Assembly: GCF_017301735.1 (NCBI RefSeq)
Contig: NZ_CP071090.1
Coordinates: 1,488,001-1,552,000, forward strand
Length of the DNA: 64,000 bases
Reading direction: 5' to 3'
Source of the DNA: Pyxidicoccus parkwaysis
Lineage (GTDB): Bacteria; Myxococcota; Myxococcia; Myxococcales; Myxococcaceae
The position numbers were made by a program, and so were the translations under genes. The notes beneath the pieces are model-generated. The model was not told where the DNA came from, searched no databases, and saw only the letters and a program-made list of their open reading frames with translations. The stretch's first letter is position 1; each line of letters starts with the position of its first letter. Positions 18,276 to 27,816 of the stretch are shown piece after piece.

Positions 18276-19019
18276 TCACACCCACGTGTCCTCGTTTCGG
18301 CGAGTCCCGAACAGCGGGCGCCTGTAGCAGGGCGCCCGCCAGTCCACGATGCCCTGCGCGAGGCGGGGCTTGATGAACGTCCGGGCCGGCTCCAGTGACT
18401 CCTCCCACCACGCGTCGACGATGGCCTTCGCCTCCGCGCGCGGCTGGCAGTACAGCATGTGGTCGAAGTAGGCCTCGTGATGCACCTCGCCGTCGTGGAT
18501 GTGGACGGTGGGGAAGAACAGCCGCCCCGGGTCCCTGCGAGGAAAGCGGAAGGCCATGGGGTGGACGGCCTGGGTCTCCTTGCGGAGCTTGAACACGGCG
18601 AAGCCGTAGTCGCGGTACGCGGGCAGGCGCTCCCAGGTGCCAGCGGGCAGGCGGAAGCGCTCATCCAGGCGGGCGAAGTCCGCGACGGTGGGCACGAAGG
18701 AGGCGTCGAAGCCGCCCACCTGCACCACCTCGAGTGAGGGGCTGGCCGCGGCTGCCTCCGGCTGAATGGCGGACCGGGGGAGCTGCACGGGAAAGCCCTT
18801 CTTCAGGTCCGTGAAGAAGTCCGGGTACTGCTCCAGGCTGATGAAGTGGACCGCGTCCTCCGAGGAGCCTGGCGGCACCGGGAGCGGCAGCACCATGGCC
18901 AGGTCCTCCGCCGCGGCGAACTGCATGCTGTAGACGAGGAACTGCTCCGCGCCCTGGGCGTCCCTGGCGAAGATGTTCGTGTCGAAGACCTCTTCCACCG
19001 ACTTCGAGAAGCAACACAT
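18276..19019 (-). CDS. hypothetical protein
   Basis: ATG 19019 is preferred because GGAG lies six bases upstream; longer in-frame starts lack one. The 247-aa product begins MCCFSKSVEEVFDTNIFAR and has no signal sequence. It is a mixed alpha/beta protein with notable motifs LPLPVPPGSSEDAVHF, FPTVHIHDGEVH and CYRRPLFGTRRNEDTWV. No family was recognised. It is divergent from the vWA gene (128-bp gap), so the two may share control. Confidence 0.65.
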   Translation of the reverse strand: MCCFSKSVEEVFDTNIFARDAQGAEQFLVYSMQFAAAEDLAMVLPLPVPPGSSEDAVHFISLEQYPDFFTDLKKGFPVQLPRSAIQPEAAAASPSLEVVQVGGFDASFVPTVADFARLDERFRLPAGTWERLPAYRDYGFAVFKLRKETQAVHPMAFRFPRRDPGRLFFPTVHIHDGEVHHEAYFDHMLYCQPRAEAKAIVDAWWEESLEPARTFIKPRLAQGIVDWRAPCYRRPLFGTRRNEDTWV

Positions 19020-19147
19020 GGACGGCTCCGTGGGCTGTTGGCGCCGGCACCATACCGGGGCGCCATTCCGGGGCTTTCGGACGACCTCGAATGTCAGACC
19101 CGACACGTATGGTTCTCCTCGTCGGCACACACGAGGGGGCCATACAC

Positions 19148-20242
19148 ATGAGCGCGTCTGTCATCGATAACCGCGTCGAAATCGCTTTCAGCTTCGATAC
19201 CACCGGCAGCATGTATCCCTGCCTCGCGCAGGTGCGCAAGAAGCTGCGCGGCACGGTGTCCCGGCTGATGAAGGAGATTCCTGGCATCCGTATCGGCATC
19301 ATCGCGCACGGGGACTACTGTGACGCGGGCTCCACCTACGTCACGAAGGTGCTGGACCTGACGGATGACGAGAATGCCGTCGTCCGCTTCGTGGAGCGGG
19401 TGGGGCAGACGGGTGGCGGCGACGCCCCCGAGTGCTACGAGTTGGTGTTGCACGAGGCGCAATCCCTCTCATGGACGGCGGGCTACACGCGCGCGTTCGT
19501 GTTGATTGGCGATGACGTTCCTCACGCGCCGAACCAGAACCCGAAGAAGCTGGACTGGCGCAAGGAGGTGGACGCGCTGGGTAGGATGGGCGTGCCCGTG
19601 TACGGCGTGCAGGCGCTGGCGCGGCGCCATGCGACGCCCTTCTACAAGGAGCTGGCGGAGAAGTCGGGCGGCTTCCACCTGAGCCTGGACCAGTTCGCCC
19701 ACGTCACCGACATGCTGCTGGCCGTCTGCTACAAGCAGTCGTCCGACACGCAGCTCCAGGCCTACGAGGCGGAGGTGGTGAAGGAGGGCCGCATGAGCCG
19801 CGGGCTGAACGCCATGTTCAGCACGATGCTCAAGCGCAAGACGCCGTCCATCTATGGGGCGGCGGACCTGCGCGCCGTGCCGCCGGGCCGCTTCCAGGTG
19901 CTGGACGTGGACCGCGCCATGCCCATCAAGGACTTCGTGCAGGAGAACGGCCTGGGCTTCAAGACGGGCCGCGGCTTCTACGAGTTCACCAAGACGGAGA
20001 CCATCCAGGGCCACAAGGAAGTGGTGCTGATGGACCGCAAGACGGGCGACCTCTACAGCGGCGAGCGCGCCCGCGAGCTGCTCGGCCTGCCCGAGGGCGA
20101 GACGGTGCGCATCCGCCCGGCGAACCTGGAGAAGTACATCGTCTTCGTGCAGAGCACGTCGGCCAACCGCAAGCTGATGGGCAGCTCCAAGTTCCTCTAC
20201 GAGGTGGAGGACTGGGACGGCGAGAAGGCCGCTGCGGCGTAG
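19148..20242 (+). CDS. von Willebrand factor A domain protein
   Basis: ATG 19148 gives 364 aa; earlier ATGs at 19091 and 19109 would reach into the divergent promoter. Residues 8-205 are a vWA domain with an intact metal-dependent adhesion motif, D17-T-T19-G-S21 (SFDTTGSM), and later TGGGDAPECYE and VLIGDDVPH. The overall look resembles the vWA part of eukaryotic VwkA-type proteins. The C-terminal 150 residues (from GLNAMFSTMLKRKTPS) have no recognised domain. No signal, so it is a cytoplasmic metal-dependent binding protein of unknown partner. Confidence 0.75.
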   Translation: MSASVIDNRVEIAFSFDTTGSMYPCLAQVRKKLRGTVSRLMKEIPGIRIGIIAHGDYCDAGSTYVTKVLDLTDDENAVVRFVERVGQTGGGDAPECYELVLHEAQSLSWTAGYTRAFVLIGDDVPHAPNQNPKKLDWRKEVDALGRMGVPVYGVQALARRHATPFYKELAEKSGGFHLSLDQFAHVTDMLLAVCYKQSSDTQLQAYEAEVVKEGRMSRGLNAMFSTMLKRKTPSIYGAADLRAVPPGRFQVLDVDRAMPIKDFVQENGLGFKTGRGFYEFTKTETIQGHKEVVLMDRKTGDLYSGERARELLGLPEGETVRIRPANLEKYIVFVQSTSANRKLMGSSKFLYEVEDWDGEKAAAA

Positions 20243-20331
20243 GCGCCGTGTCGGTGCAGGCATTGTCGCGCGGCGGCCCCCGCGCGACGGTGCCGCGCGC
20301 CTGGCTTCGGGGGCGTGATGCTCCAGAGCTG

Positions 20332-20430
20332 ACGCCGGCCCTCAATACACGGCGGCAGAGGACGCTGGACGCGAGCGTGAAGCCCCGGTGCGAACGCCGG
20401 CCCTCAATGCACGGCGGCGGGAGGCGCTGG
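20332..20430. repeat. duplicated 3' end of sulfatase gene
   Basis: A segment of about 38 nt beginning ACGCCGGCCCTCAAT occurs at about 20332 and again at about 20393, 61 bp apart, with a few differences. The second copy encodes the sulfatase C-terminus and stop; the first lies just downstream of the stop, between convergent genes. It looks like a small tandem duplication. No other feature was seen in 20243-20403. Confidence 0.5.
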
Positions 20431-22323
20431 CGTGGCCTCGGAGTGCGCACCCGGAGCTTCGGCATGTTCCGTCCCGCCACGCAGGCGGCGGAGGATGCGC
20501 GGGGCCTCCAGGGCGAAGCGGGCCCGTGCGTCCGGCAGCGGGTTGTCGTGCATGTCCGTGATTTCAGTCCCGGGCAGGCCCGCGCCGAAGCGCACCTTGA
20601 GGTTCTGGCCGATGAGTGCGTAGCGCGGCTCCCAGCCGATGGTGGTGAGCAGGTAGCGCGACGCATCCGGCCGCGTCATCGGAATGCCGTCGCCGAGCTG
20701 GGCCGGGTCGTGCGTGTCACCGAGCAAGTCGAACAGGGTGGGCACCACGTCGATGTGGCCGGTGACGGCGTCCACCTCTCCCGGGGGCAGGCGCTCGTCG
20801 AAGATGACCATGGGGACGTGGAGTTGGGACTCTGTCACGTCGCTGGCGTGGCCTACGCGGCCGTGCTCGCGGAACTCCTCGCCGTGGTCTCCAGTGAAGA
20901 GGATGAGCGGACGCGCGCCGCGCACGGCCTCGATGCGCGACAGCAGCGCCTCCACCTTGGTGTCCACCTCGTAGGCGGCATTCCAGGCGCGGGCTTTCAG
21001 TTGCTCGGCGGGCACGCGCGTGGTGGAGATGCCGCCGCTGCCGTCCCATGCGGGGGTGAAGACCTCGGAGCGGGGCGGGTAGTCGTAGTCGAAGTGCGTG
21101 CCGGCGAAGAACAGGAAGAGGAAGAGCGGCGTGTCCCGGGGGGCCGTCTCCACCACGGCGAGCGCGTCCTTCACCATGGCCGCGTCGCGCAGGTGGCTGC
21201 GGCCCTCGTAGTCGGTGCGCAGGCCGCCCTGCACGTCGCGGAAGACGGTGTCCTTCAGGCCCATCCAGTCCACCGACGACGCGGCGAAGAAGGCCTGGTG
21301 GTAGCCATTCTGGCGCAGCGCCGGGAAGAGGAGCGGCGCGCGCCCCGCGCCCACCACCGCGTCGCGACGCTGGGCCTCCAGCCCGAAGAAGAGGCTGAAG
21401 AGGGAGTAGTCCGTGGAGCTCGCCCCGCTGTGGTGGAACAGGTAGCGCGTGCCGCTCCCGGCCCGGCGCCACAGGTTCGGCATCACGTCTTGGTTGAAGA
21501 AGTCGTCGCGCAGGCTCTCCACCAGGATGATGACGATGTCGGGCCGGCGGGTGAAGTGCACGGTGGCGGGGTCGATGCTCGCCGCGGGGGCGCCGGCCTC
21601 GGGGCTCACGCCGAGGCGGGGGCCCGCGGCGGAAGGCGCGCCGGTGTAGCGCGTCAGCAGCGTGTTCATCCGCACCGGCGCCTGGAGGGGCAGGGTGGTG
21701 GCGGCGTGCAGGACGGCGGTTCCGTGGGTGAAGATGAGGTACGCGCTGAGCAGCCGCTCTCCGGCGCAGACCAGCAGGAGCACCAGCACGAGGCGAAGCA
21801 CGCGCCGCGGGCCGTGGCGCCGCCGCAGGAAGTGGACCCCCGCCCACACGTCGACGCCCAGCACCGCCACCACGCCCAGCGCGGCGAGGAGGACCTCGGT
21901 GTGGGAGAGCCCCGTCTCGGCGAGGGCACGCGGCTGGAGCGCCACCGCCAGCACGAGCCCGTTGATGTGGAAGCCCAGCGACGACAGGACGAGCGAGTCC
22001 ACGCCGAGCAACGCCACTGACAGCGCGGCCACCACCGTCGCGGCGGGCGCGTAGTGACGGCCGAGCAGCACCAGCGGCAGGCCCGCCACGAAGATGAGCA
22101 GCCCGAGGAACAGCGCCTGGATGACACCGCTCGCGAGCACCAGGGGCCGCACGGCGGGGGCCAGGGGCTCGGCGGCGGACAGCAGGGCGCCGCCGAAGAG
22201 CGCGAGCGAGAGCAGGCCGTGCAACACGCACCACACGAGTGAGGGGCCCAGGAGCGGCCGGGCCTCGTCCAGCCGGCGGCGGAGCCCTGCCGCGGCGGGA
22301 GGGGCGTGAGGCGGTGGTGACAT
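20404..22323 (-). CDS. membrane-anchored sulfatase/phosphoethanolamine-transferase-like protein (YejM-like)
   Basis: A 639-aa protein. Residues about 20-215 contain five hydrophobic segments, followed by an extracytoplasmic alkaline-phosphatase-superfamily sulfatase domain (about 265-580). Visible motifs are IVIILVESLRDDFF (metal Asp/Glu), SGASSTDYSLFSLFFGLEA (nucleophile region, resembling the GNATRFG...FYGL of PbgA/YejM) and ILFTGDHGEEFREHG. Five TM helices followed by a sulfatase domain is the YejM/LtaS plan; YejM has a regulatory, not catalytic, role in LPS control. It is divergent from the LysR gene. Catalytic status is unknown. Confidence 0.8.
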   Translation of the reverse strand: MSPPPHAPPAAAGLRRRLDEARPLLGPSLVWCVLHGLLSLALFGGALLSAAEPLAPAVRPLVLASGVIQALFLGLLIFVAGLPLVLLGRHYAPAATVVAALSVALLGVDSLVLSSLGFHINGLVLAVALQPRALAETGLSHTEVLLAALGVVAVLGVDVWAGVHFLRRRHGPRRVLRLVLVLLLVCAGERLLSAYLIFTHGTAVLHAATTLPLQAPVRMNTLLTRYTGAPSAAGPRLGVSPEAGAPAASIDPATVHFTRRPDIVIILVESLRDDFFNQDVMPNLWRRAGSGTRYLFHHSGASSTDYSLFSLFFGLEAQRRDAVVGAGRAPLLFPALRQNGYHQAFFAASSVDWMGLKDTVFRDVQGGLRTDYEGRSHLRDAAMVKDALAVVETAPRDTPLFLFLFFAGTHFDYDYPPRSEVFTPAWDGSGGISTTRVPAEQLKARAWNAAYEVDTKVEALLSRIEAVRGARPLILFTGDHGEEFREHGRVGHASDVTESQLHVPMVIFDERLPPGEVDAVTGHIDVVPTLFDLLGDTHDPAQLGDGIPMTRPDASRYLLTTIGWEPRYALIGQNLKVRFGAGLPGTEITDMHDNPLPDARARFALEAPRILRRLRGGTEHAEAPGAHSEATPAPPAAVH

Positions 22324-22576
22324 CGCGCTTTCTGCTAGCCCGCCACCGGCGGATGTTCAAGAAGTGACGGAAGCCCGGCCGCTCGTCCAGCCGGAAGGCG
22401 TGAGGCGGGCTTGTAGCCTCCATCGCTTCGCATCGGGCTCCCACTCACGCTGGTGGCGTTGCGGCGCCTGACGTGGCCTCGGCGGCGCGGGAGGCCGTGG
22501 CTGGCGGTGGTGCGCCCCGCACGGTGATGGCTTCAAGCCGCGTGTCGTGCAGGGAGGCTGGTGAGAGGATGGTGGC

Positions 22577-23497
22577 ATGCCCCCGCGCAAGCTCGTCCGG
22601 CACCTCGTCTGGTTGGAGTCCTTCGCCGCCGCCGTCGAGGCCGGCAGCATCGAGGCCGCCGCCGAGCACCTGGGCGTGGCTCGCTCCGTGGTGAGCGAGC
22701 ACATCCGCGCGCTGGAGGTGGCCCTCGCCGAGGGAGCGCCCCTCCTGGAGCGCGGGCCGGGCCGCCGCCTCCAGCTCACCGCGCGCGGCGAGCGCCTCTT
22801 CGCGGGCACCCAGACACCGCTGCACCAGTTGGACATGAAGCGGCTGCAGGATTTGGCCAGCGCCGAGCCCGTGGTGCGCCTGGGCCTCAACCCCACGCTG
22901 TCCCTGTCCCTCCTGGGGAACGTGGCGCGGGAGGCCGCCGCCCACGGCCTCAAGCTGGTGCTCAGCTTCGGAGGCCCGCATGAGCTCACCCGCCAGGTCC
23001 AGACGCGGCAGCTCGACCTCGCACTGGACTTCACGCCCCTGCCTCCCCACGAGGGCGTGGAGTCCGAGTCCCTGCTGCGCATGCCCTTCGTGGTGCTCGC
23101 CGGCCCCGACAACGCGCTGGTCCGCGACGCCGCCTCCCGTCGGACGCTGCACGTGAAGGAGCTCGAGGGGCAGCCCTTCGTGGACTGGCTGCGGGACGAC
23201 CCCTACGGAGGCGCCAACAGCGCACGCTTCACCACCCACAAGGTGACGGTGGTGGAGGTGGCCCGCGCGGAGAGCTTCCTCCTCATCTACGAGCTGCTCC
23301 GGGCCTTCAAGGCCTGCGCCATTGCCCCGGACCTGCGGCTGATGCACCCGTTGCCACCGGACATCCGCGCCTGGCCGCTGCGCGAAGAGGAGCCCCAGGC
23401 CGTGGAAGTCGTGGCCCTCTGGCCCTCTGGCGCGCTCAGCCCGGGGGCTCGCACCCTGCTCGACGGGGTGCGTCATGTCCACCAGGGCCGTCGTTAA
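22577..23497 (+). CDS. LysR-family transcriptional regulator
   Basis: A 306-aa protein with an N-terminal winged helix-turn-helix (VEAGSIEAAAEHLGVARSVV at about residues 20-39, then SEHIRALE) and a LysR substrate-binding domain from about residue 95 (VVRLGLNPTLSLSLLG). It lies 92 bp upstream of the aromatic amino acid hydroxylase on the same strand, so it may control that gene or the divergent sulfatase gene. The divergent gap 22324-22576 (253 bp) shows no clear T-N11-A operator that I could single out. Confidence 0.85.
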   Translation: MPPRKLVRHLVWLESFAAAVEAGSIEAAAEHLGVARSVVSEHIRALEVALAEGAPLLERGPGRRLQLTARGERLFAGTQTPLHQLDMKRLQDLASAEPVVRLGLNPTLSLSLLGNVAREAAAHGLKLVLSFGGPHELTRQVQTRQLDLALDFTPLPPHEGVESESLLRMPFVVLAGPDNALVRDAASRRTLHVKELEGQPFVDWLRDDPYGGANSARFTTHKVTVVEVARAESFLLIYELLRAFKACAIAPDLRLMHPLPPDIRAWPLREEEPQAVEVVALWPSGALSPGARTLLDGVRHVHQGRR

Positions 23498-23504
23498 AAC
23501 GACG
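23489..23504 (+). terminator. hairpin overlapping LysR stop codon
   Basis: CGTCGTTAAAACGACG is a perfect palindrome that includes the TAA stop (23495-23497). It could attenuate transcription between LysR and the hydroxylase. Confidence 0.35.
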
Positions 23505-23544
23505 AAGCCGTCGAATTCTGCCGGATTTCCGTTTTGGCCAAGAA

Positions 23545-23559
23545 GGGATATATTATCCC
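23545..23559. promoter_or_regulatory. palindrome upstream of hydroxylase
   Basis: GGGATA-TAT-TATCCC is a perfect inverted repeat 30 bp before the hydroxylase start and includes a TATATTAT stretch resembling a -10 element. A short direct repeat ATTCTGCC brackets it (about 23515 and 23569). It is a candidate operator-promoter. Confidence 0.4.
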
Positions 23560-23589
23560 GGTAGAAGATTCTGCCAGGAGTGGACACGG

Positions 23590-25164
23590 ATGACTCCCAC
23601 GGAACGGACCATTGCCCGCCTCCCCGCCCACCTGCGTCGCTACGTGGTGAGCCAGGACTACGCGGCCTATACCGCTCGGGACCAGGCCGTGTGGCGCAAC
23701 ATCCTGGGCAAGCTTCGCGGGCACCTCGCGGAGAAGGCGCATCCCGTCTACCTGGAGGGCCTGGAGGCGACGGGCATCGGCGCAGAGTCCATCCCCAGCC
23801 TCGACGAGATGAACGAGAAGCTGTCCCGGTTGGGCTGGGCGTGCGTGGGCGTGCGCGGCTTCATTCCGCCGGCCGTCTTCACGGAGCTCCAGGCGATGGG
23901 CGTGCTGGCCATCGCCGCGGACATCCGCACGCACGAGCACATCGAGTACACGCCGGCGCCGGACATCGTCCACGAGAGCGCGGGCCACGCGCCCATCATC
24001 GCCAACCGCCGCTACTCGGAGTACCTCAAGGCGTGCGGGCTGGTGGGCTTCAAGGCCATTGCCAGCGTGGAGGACCAGGCCGTCTTCGAGGCCATCCGCA
24101 ACCTGTCCGTGGTGAAGGAGGACCCGGACGCGAGTGAAGAGGAGGTGGCCCATGCGCAGGCGCGGCTCGAGGCCGCGAGCGCGAGCCGCCGCTTCGTCAG
24201 CGAGAGCACGCGCGCCAGCCGCCTGTACTGGTGGACAGCGGAGTACGGCCTCATCGGTGAGCTGGAGCGTCCGCGCATCTACGGCGCCGGCCTGCTGTCG
24301 AGCATCGGCGAGGCGCAGCACTGCCTCACCCCAGCGGTGAAGAAGCTGCCCCTGGGCGTGGCGTGCGCGGACACGGAATACGACATCACCCGCATGCAGC
24401 CGCAGCTCTTCGTGGCGCGCGACTTCGAGCACCTGTTCGAGGTGCTGAAGGAGTTCGAGTCCACGCTGGCGTGGAAGCGCGGCGGGGACTTCGGGCTGGC
24501 GGAGGCGCTGCGCTGCCGCACCGTGAATCATCTGGTGCTGGCGGACGGGCGCGAGGTGACGGGCCGTGTGCTGGAGATGGTGGCGGCGCCGAAGCAGGTG
24601 GCGCCGGGGCTCGGCACGGCGCTGGTGCGGCTGGACGGGCCGGTGATGGCGTCGCGCGGTGGGAAGGCGCTGGAGGGCAAGCCGTGGAACGGCCCGGCGC
24701 TGGTGGCATTTGGCGCGGGGACGCTCCCGGAGCGCGGCACGTTCCGGCTGGTGATGGAGAGCGGGCTGGAGCTGGAGGGCTTCGCTGCCGGTGGTGGCGA
24801 GGTGCTGGCGCTGCGGGGCCGGCTGGCCGGGCGCGAGCTGGACCTGCCGGCGGTGACGAAGCTCTTCGTCAGCACGCACCTGCCCTCGGTGGCGGGCGGG
24901 CCGGCGGACCCGGAGGCGTGGGACCAGTGGTTCGGTGAGCTGAGCGCTTTCTCGGAGGGCGACGGCGAGTCGAAGGCGCGCTCGCGCAAGGCCATGGCGC
25001 TGCACCCGTCGCTGGCCGCGCTCTACCGCGAGGTGCGGCAGATGCGTGAGGCGCGCGCGGTGAAGCCCGAGCGGCTCGCGCAGATTGCCGCCGCCGCCAC
25101 GGACTTCCCGGACGACTGGCTGCTGCGCACCGAGGTGGACGAGCTGCGCGCGCCTCGCGCCTGA
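23590..25164 (+). CDS. aromatic amino acid hydroxylase (phenylalanine hydroxylase family)
   Basis: A 524-aa protein with the non-haem iron, pterin-dependent aromatic hydroxylase fold in its first 300 residues. The iron ligands are visible: H128 and H133 in DIVHESAGHAP and E218 in YWWTAEYGL. Iron-dependent enzymes of this family hydroxylate Phe, Tyr or Trp using tetrahydropterin and O2. It is nearly twice as long as the compact bacterial PhhA; residues about 305-520 form a separate C-terminal part without a recognised domain, as in the long group found in Bacteroidetes and myxobacteria. AGGAG lies 9 bases before ATG 23590. Phe to Tyr is the likeliest reaction. Confidence 0.85.
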   Translation: MTPTERTIARLPAHLRRYVVSQDYAAYTARDQAVWRNILGKLRGHLAEKAHPVYLEGLEATGIGAESIPSLDEMNEKLSRLGWACVGVRGFIPPAVFTELQAMGVLAIAADIRTHEHIEYTPAPDIVHESAGHAPIIANRRYSEYLKACGLVGFKAIASVEDQAVFEAIRNLSVVKEDPDASEEEVAHAQARLEAASASRRFVSESTRASRLYWWTAEYGLIGELERPRIYGAGLLSSIGEAQHCLTPAVKKLPLGVACADTEYDITRMQPQLFVARDFEHLFEVLKEFESTLAWKRGGDFGLAEALRCRTVNHLVLADGREVTGRVLEMVAAPKQVAPGLGTALVRLDGPVMASRGGKALEGKPWNGPALVAFGAGTLPERGTFRLVMESGLELEGFAAGGGEVLALRGRLAGRELDLPAVTKLFVSTHLPSVAGGPADPEAWDQWFGELSAFSEGDGESKARSRKAMALHPSLAALYREVRQMREARAVKPERLAQIAAAATDFPDDWLLRTEVDELRAPRA

Positions 25165-25321
25165 GGCCGCGCACGGTCTACTCGAAGCACCCGACGCCCT
25201 CTGCTCTTCGCGAGCGGAGGGCCTCGACGTTTCGTGCAACCCGGTGGCGCAACACCGGGCCCTGAAAACGCCACGGGCCCATCCGCGCGGTGAGTGCACG
25301 GACAGGCCCGAGGTGACGTCA

Positions 25322-25337
25322 GCTCCCGAGCGGGAGC
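25322..25337 (-). terminator. terminator hairpin after mrpC
   Basis: GCTCCCGAGCGGGAGC is a perfect palindrome 6 bp beyond the mrpC stop (25344). The gap 25165-25343 otherwise holds GC-rich sequence with no gene. Confidence 0.5.
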
Positions 25338-25343
25338 ACTGCC

Positions 25344-26090
25344 TCACTTCTCCTTGGAGGCAATCTTGCGCAGCGCCTTCTGGTCGCGCACGCAGAGGAT
25401 GCGGCCGACGTTGCCGAGCACGCCCTCGCGCTTCATCTCGTTGATGAGCGTGGACACGAAGGAGCGCGACGCGCCGACCAGGTCCGCCAGGTCCTGCTGG
25501 GTGATTCCGCGCAGGTCCGTCTCACCGCCGTGCGGGCAGCGCTCGCCGTGCGCCTCCACCAGCGTGAGCAGGGTGTCCGCCAGCCGGGCCGGAACCTCCT
25601 TGAACGTCAGGCCCAGCACGCGCTTGCGCAGCGAGCGGACGCGCTCGGCGTAGGCGCGCACCACGTCCACCGCCAGGGCCGGACGGGCCTCCAGCTGCGC
25701 GCGGAAGTCACGGCCCTCGATGCTCCACACCTCGGCCTCTCCCGCGGCCACCGCCATCTCCTCGATGGGCGTGCCCTCGGGGCGGAACAGCTCGCCGAAC
25801 AGGTCACCCGGGCGGAGGATGGACACCACCGAGCGGGTGCTGTTCTTGCCAATGCGCATCAGGCGCACGCGGCCGGATTTGAGCAGATAGACGCGGTCCG
25901 TGTTGTCACCGGGGCGGTAGATGGTCGAGTTGTGCGGGAAGGACTCGACCTTGAAGTACCCCTTGAAGTCGATGGCCTCCTGGCCGGGGATGAGCTTGTT
26001 GGCCGTCACCATCATCCCGGAGGAGGTCGTCTGCAGCGGCGCCACGACGTTGGAACCGATGGGGCCGAGGGGGCGGTTGAAACCGTGCAT
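25344..26090 (-). CDS. mrpC: Crp/Fnr-family developmental regulator MrpC
   Basis: ATG 26090 gives 248 aa; a GTG three codons upstream is possible but less likely. With this start Thr21 and Thr22 fall in the N-terminal extension PLQTTSSGMM, exactly where Pkn14 phosphorylates M. xanthus MrpC. Residues about 35-150 form a cyclic-nucleotide-binding-type beta-roll (YRPGDNTDRVYLLKSGRVRL), and 165-235 a Crp winged helix (ITQQDLADLVGASRSFVSTL). M. xanthus MrpC controls fruA and starvation-induced development, and autoregulates. The identity is supported by its position behind mrpAB in the same order. A sigma-54 promoter and likely MrpB and MrpC sites lie upstream. Confidence 0.93.
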   Translation of the reverse strand: MHGFNRPLGPIGSNVVAPLQTTSSGMMVTANKLIPGQEAIDFKGYFKVESFPHNSTIYRPGDNTDRVYLLKSGRVRLMRIGKNSTRSVVSILRPGDLFGELFRPEGTPIEEMAVAAGEAEVWSIEGRDFRAQLEARPALAVDVVRAYAERVRSLRKRVLGLTFKEVPARLADTLLTLVEAHGERCPHGGETDLRGITQQDLADLVGASRSFVSTLINEMKREGVLGNVGRILCVRDQKALRKIASKEK

Positions 26091-26163
26091 GGCATTCACT
26101 CCGTGGAAGAAAAGGAAGGGGAAGTCTGGCCGCCTGCTTCAGCGGCGAACGGGAGTTTCCTTT

Positions 26164-26179
26164 TCCAAGTTACGTGCCA
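26164..26179 (-). promoter_or_regulatory. sigma-54 promoter of mrpC
   Basis: On the minus strand TGGCAC-GTAAC-TTGGA matches the -24/-12 consensus TGGCAC-N5-TTGCA with one mismatch. Spacing from GG to GG is correct. Transcription should begin near 26153, giving a leader of about 60 nt. It fits with activation by the sigma-54 activator MrpB encoded next door. Confidence 0.75.
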
Positions 26180-26261
26180 GCCGGGAATGAAGTGCTTCCG
26201 GGATAACAGCGCGAGTAATGCCGGGTACTTAGCGCTACAGGGCAGCATCACCCGGGTTTCT

Positions 26262-26279
26262 GTGTCCAAAACCTGAAAC
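26262..26279. promoter_or_regulatory. MrpC-type site, imperfect
   Basis: GTGTC-N8-GAAAC differs by one base from the published MrpC consensus GTGTC-N8-GACAC (recalled, not searched). It lies about 110-125 bp upstream of the predicted mrpC start point, partly overlapping the proximal 14-bp repeat. A second recalled MrpC motif, (A/G)TTT(C/G)A(A/G), occurs on the minus strand at 26279-26273 and 26292-26286. Confidence 0.45.
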
Positions 26280-26321
26280 AGAACGTTCAAACAGTCTGAT
26301 CAAGTTGAACGGAACGTTCAA
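26277..26321 (-). promoter_or_regulatory. tandem candidate MrpB-binding repeats
   Basis: Two 14-bp direct repeats TTGAACGTTC(C/T)GTT lie on the minus strand at 26321-26308 and 26290-26277. Each contains the palindrome GAACGTTC. They are 31 bp apart, close to three helical turns, and 125-170 bp upstream of the predicted sigma-54 start, the usual place for an NtrC-type activator. That MrpB binds them is inferred. Confidence 0.6.
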
Positions 26322-26332
26322 TCCGGGCGCCC

Positions 26333-26354
26333 CAGTGTCGCGCCCGCGACACTG
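26333..26354. promoter_or_regulatory. MrpC-type site, perfect palindrome
   Basis: A 22-bp inverted repeat with CAGTGTCG/CGACACTG arms contains GTGTC-N8-GACAC (26335-26352), an exact match to the consensus recalled for MrpC. It abuts the mrpB stop codon (26356), so it could also act as a weak terminator. Confidence 0.55.
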
Positions 26355-26355
26355 T

Positions 26356-27807
<1,452 letters not shown>

Positions 27808-27816
27808 GGCGTCGTC

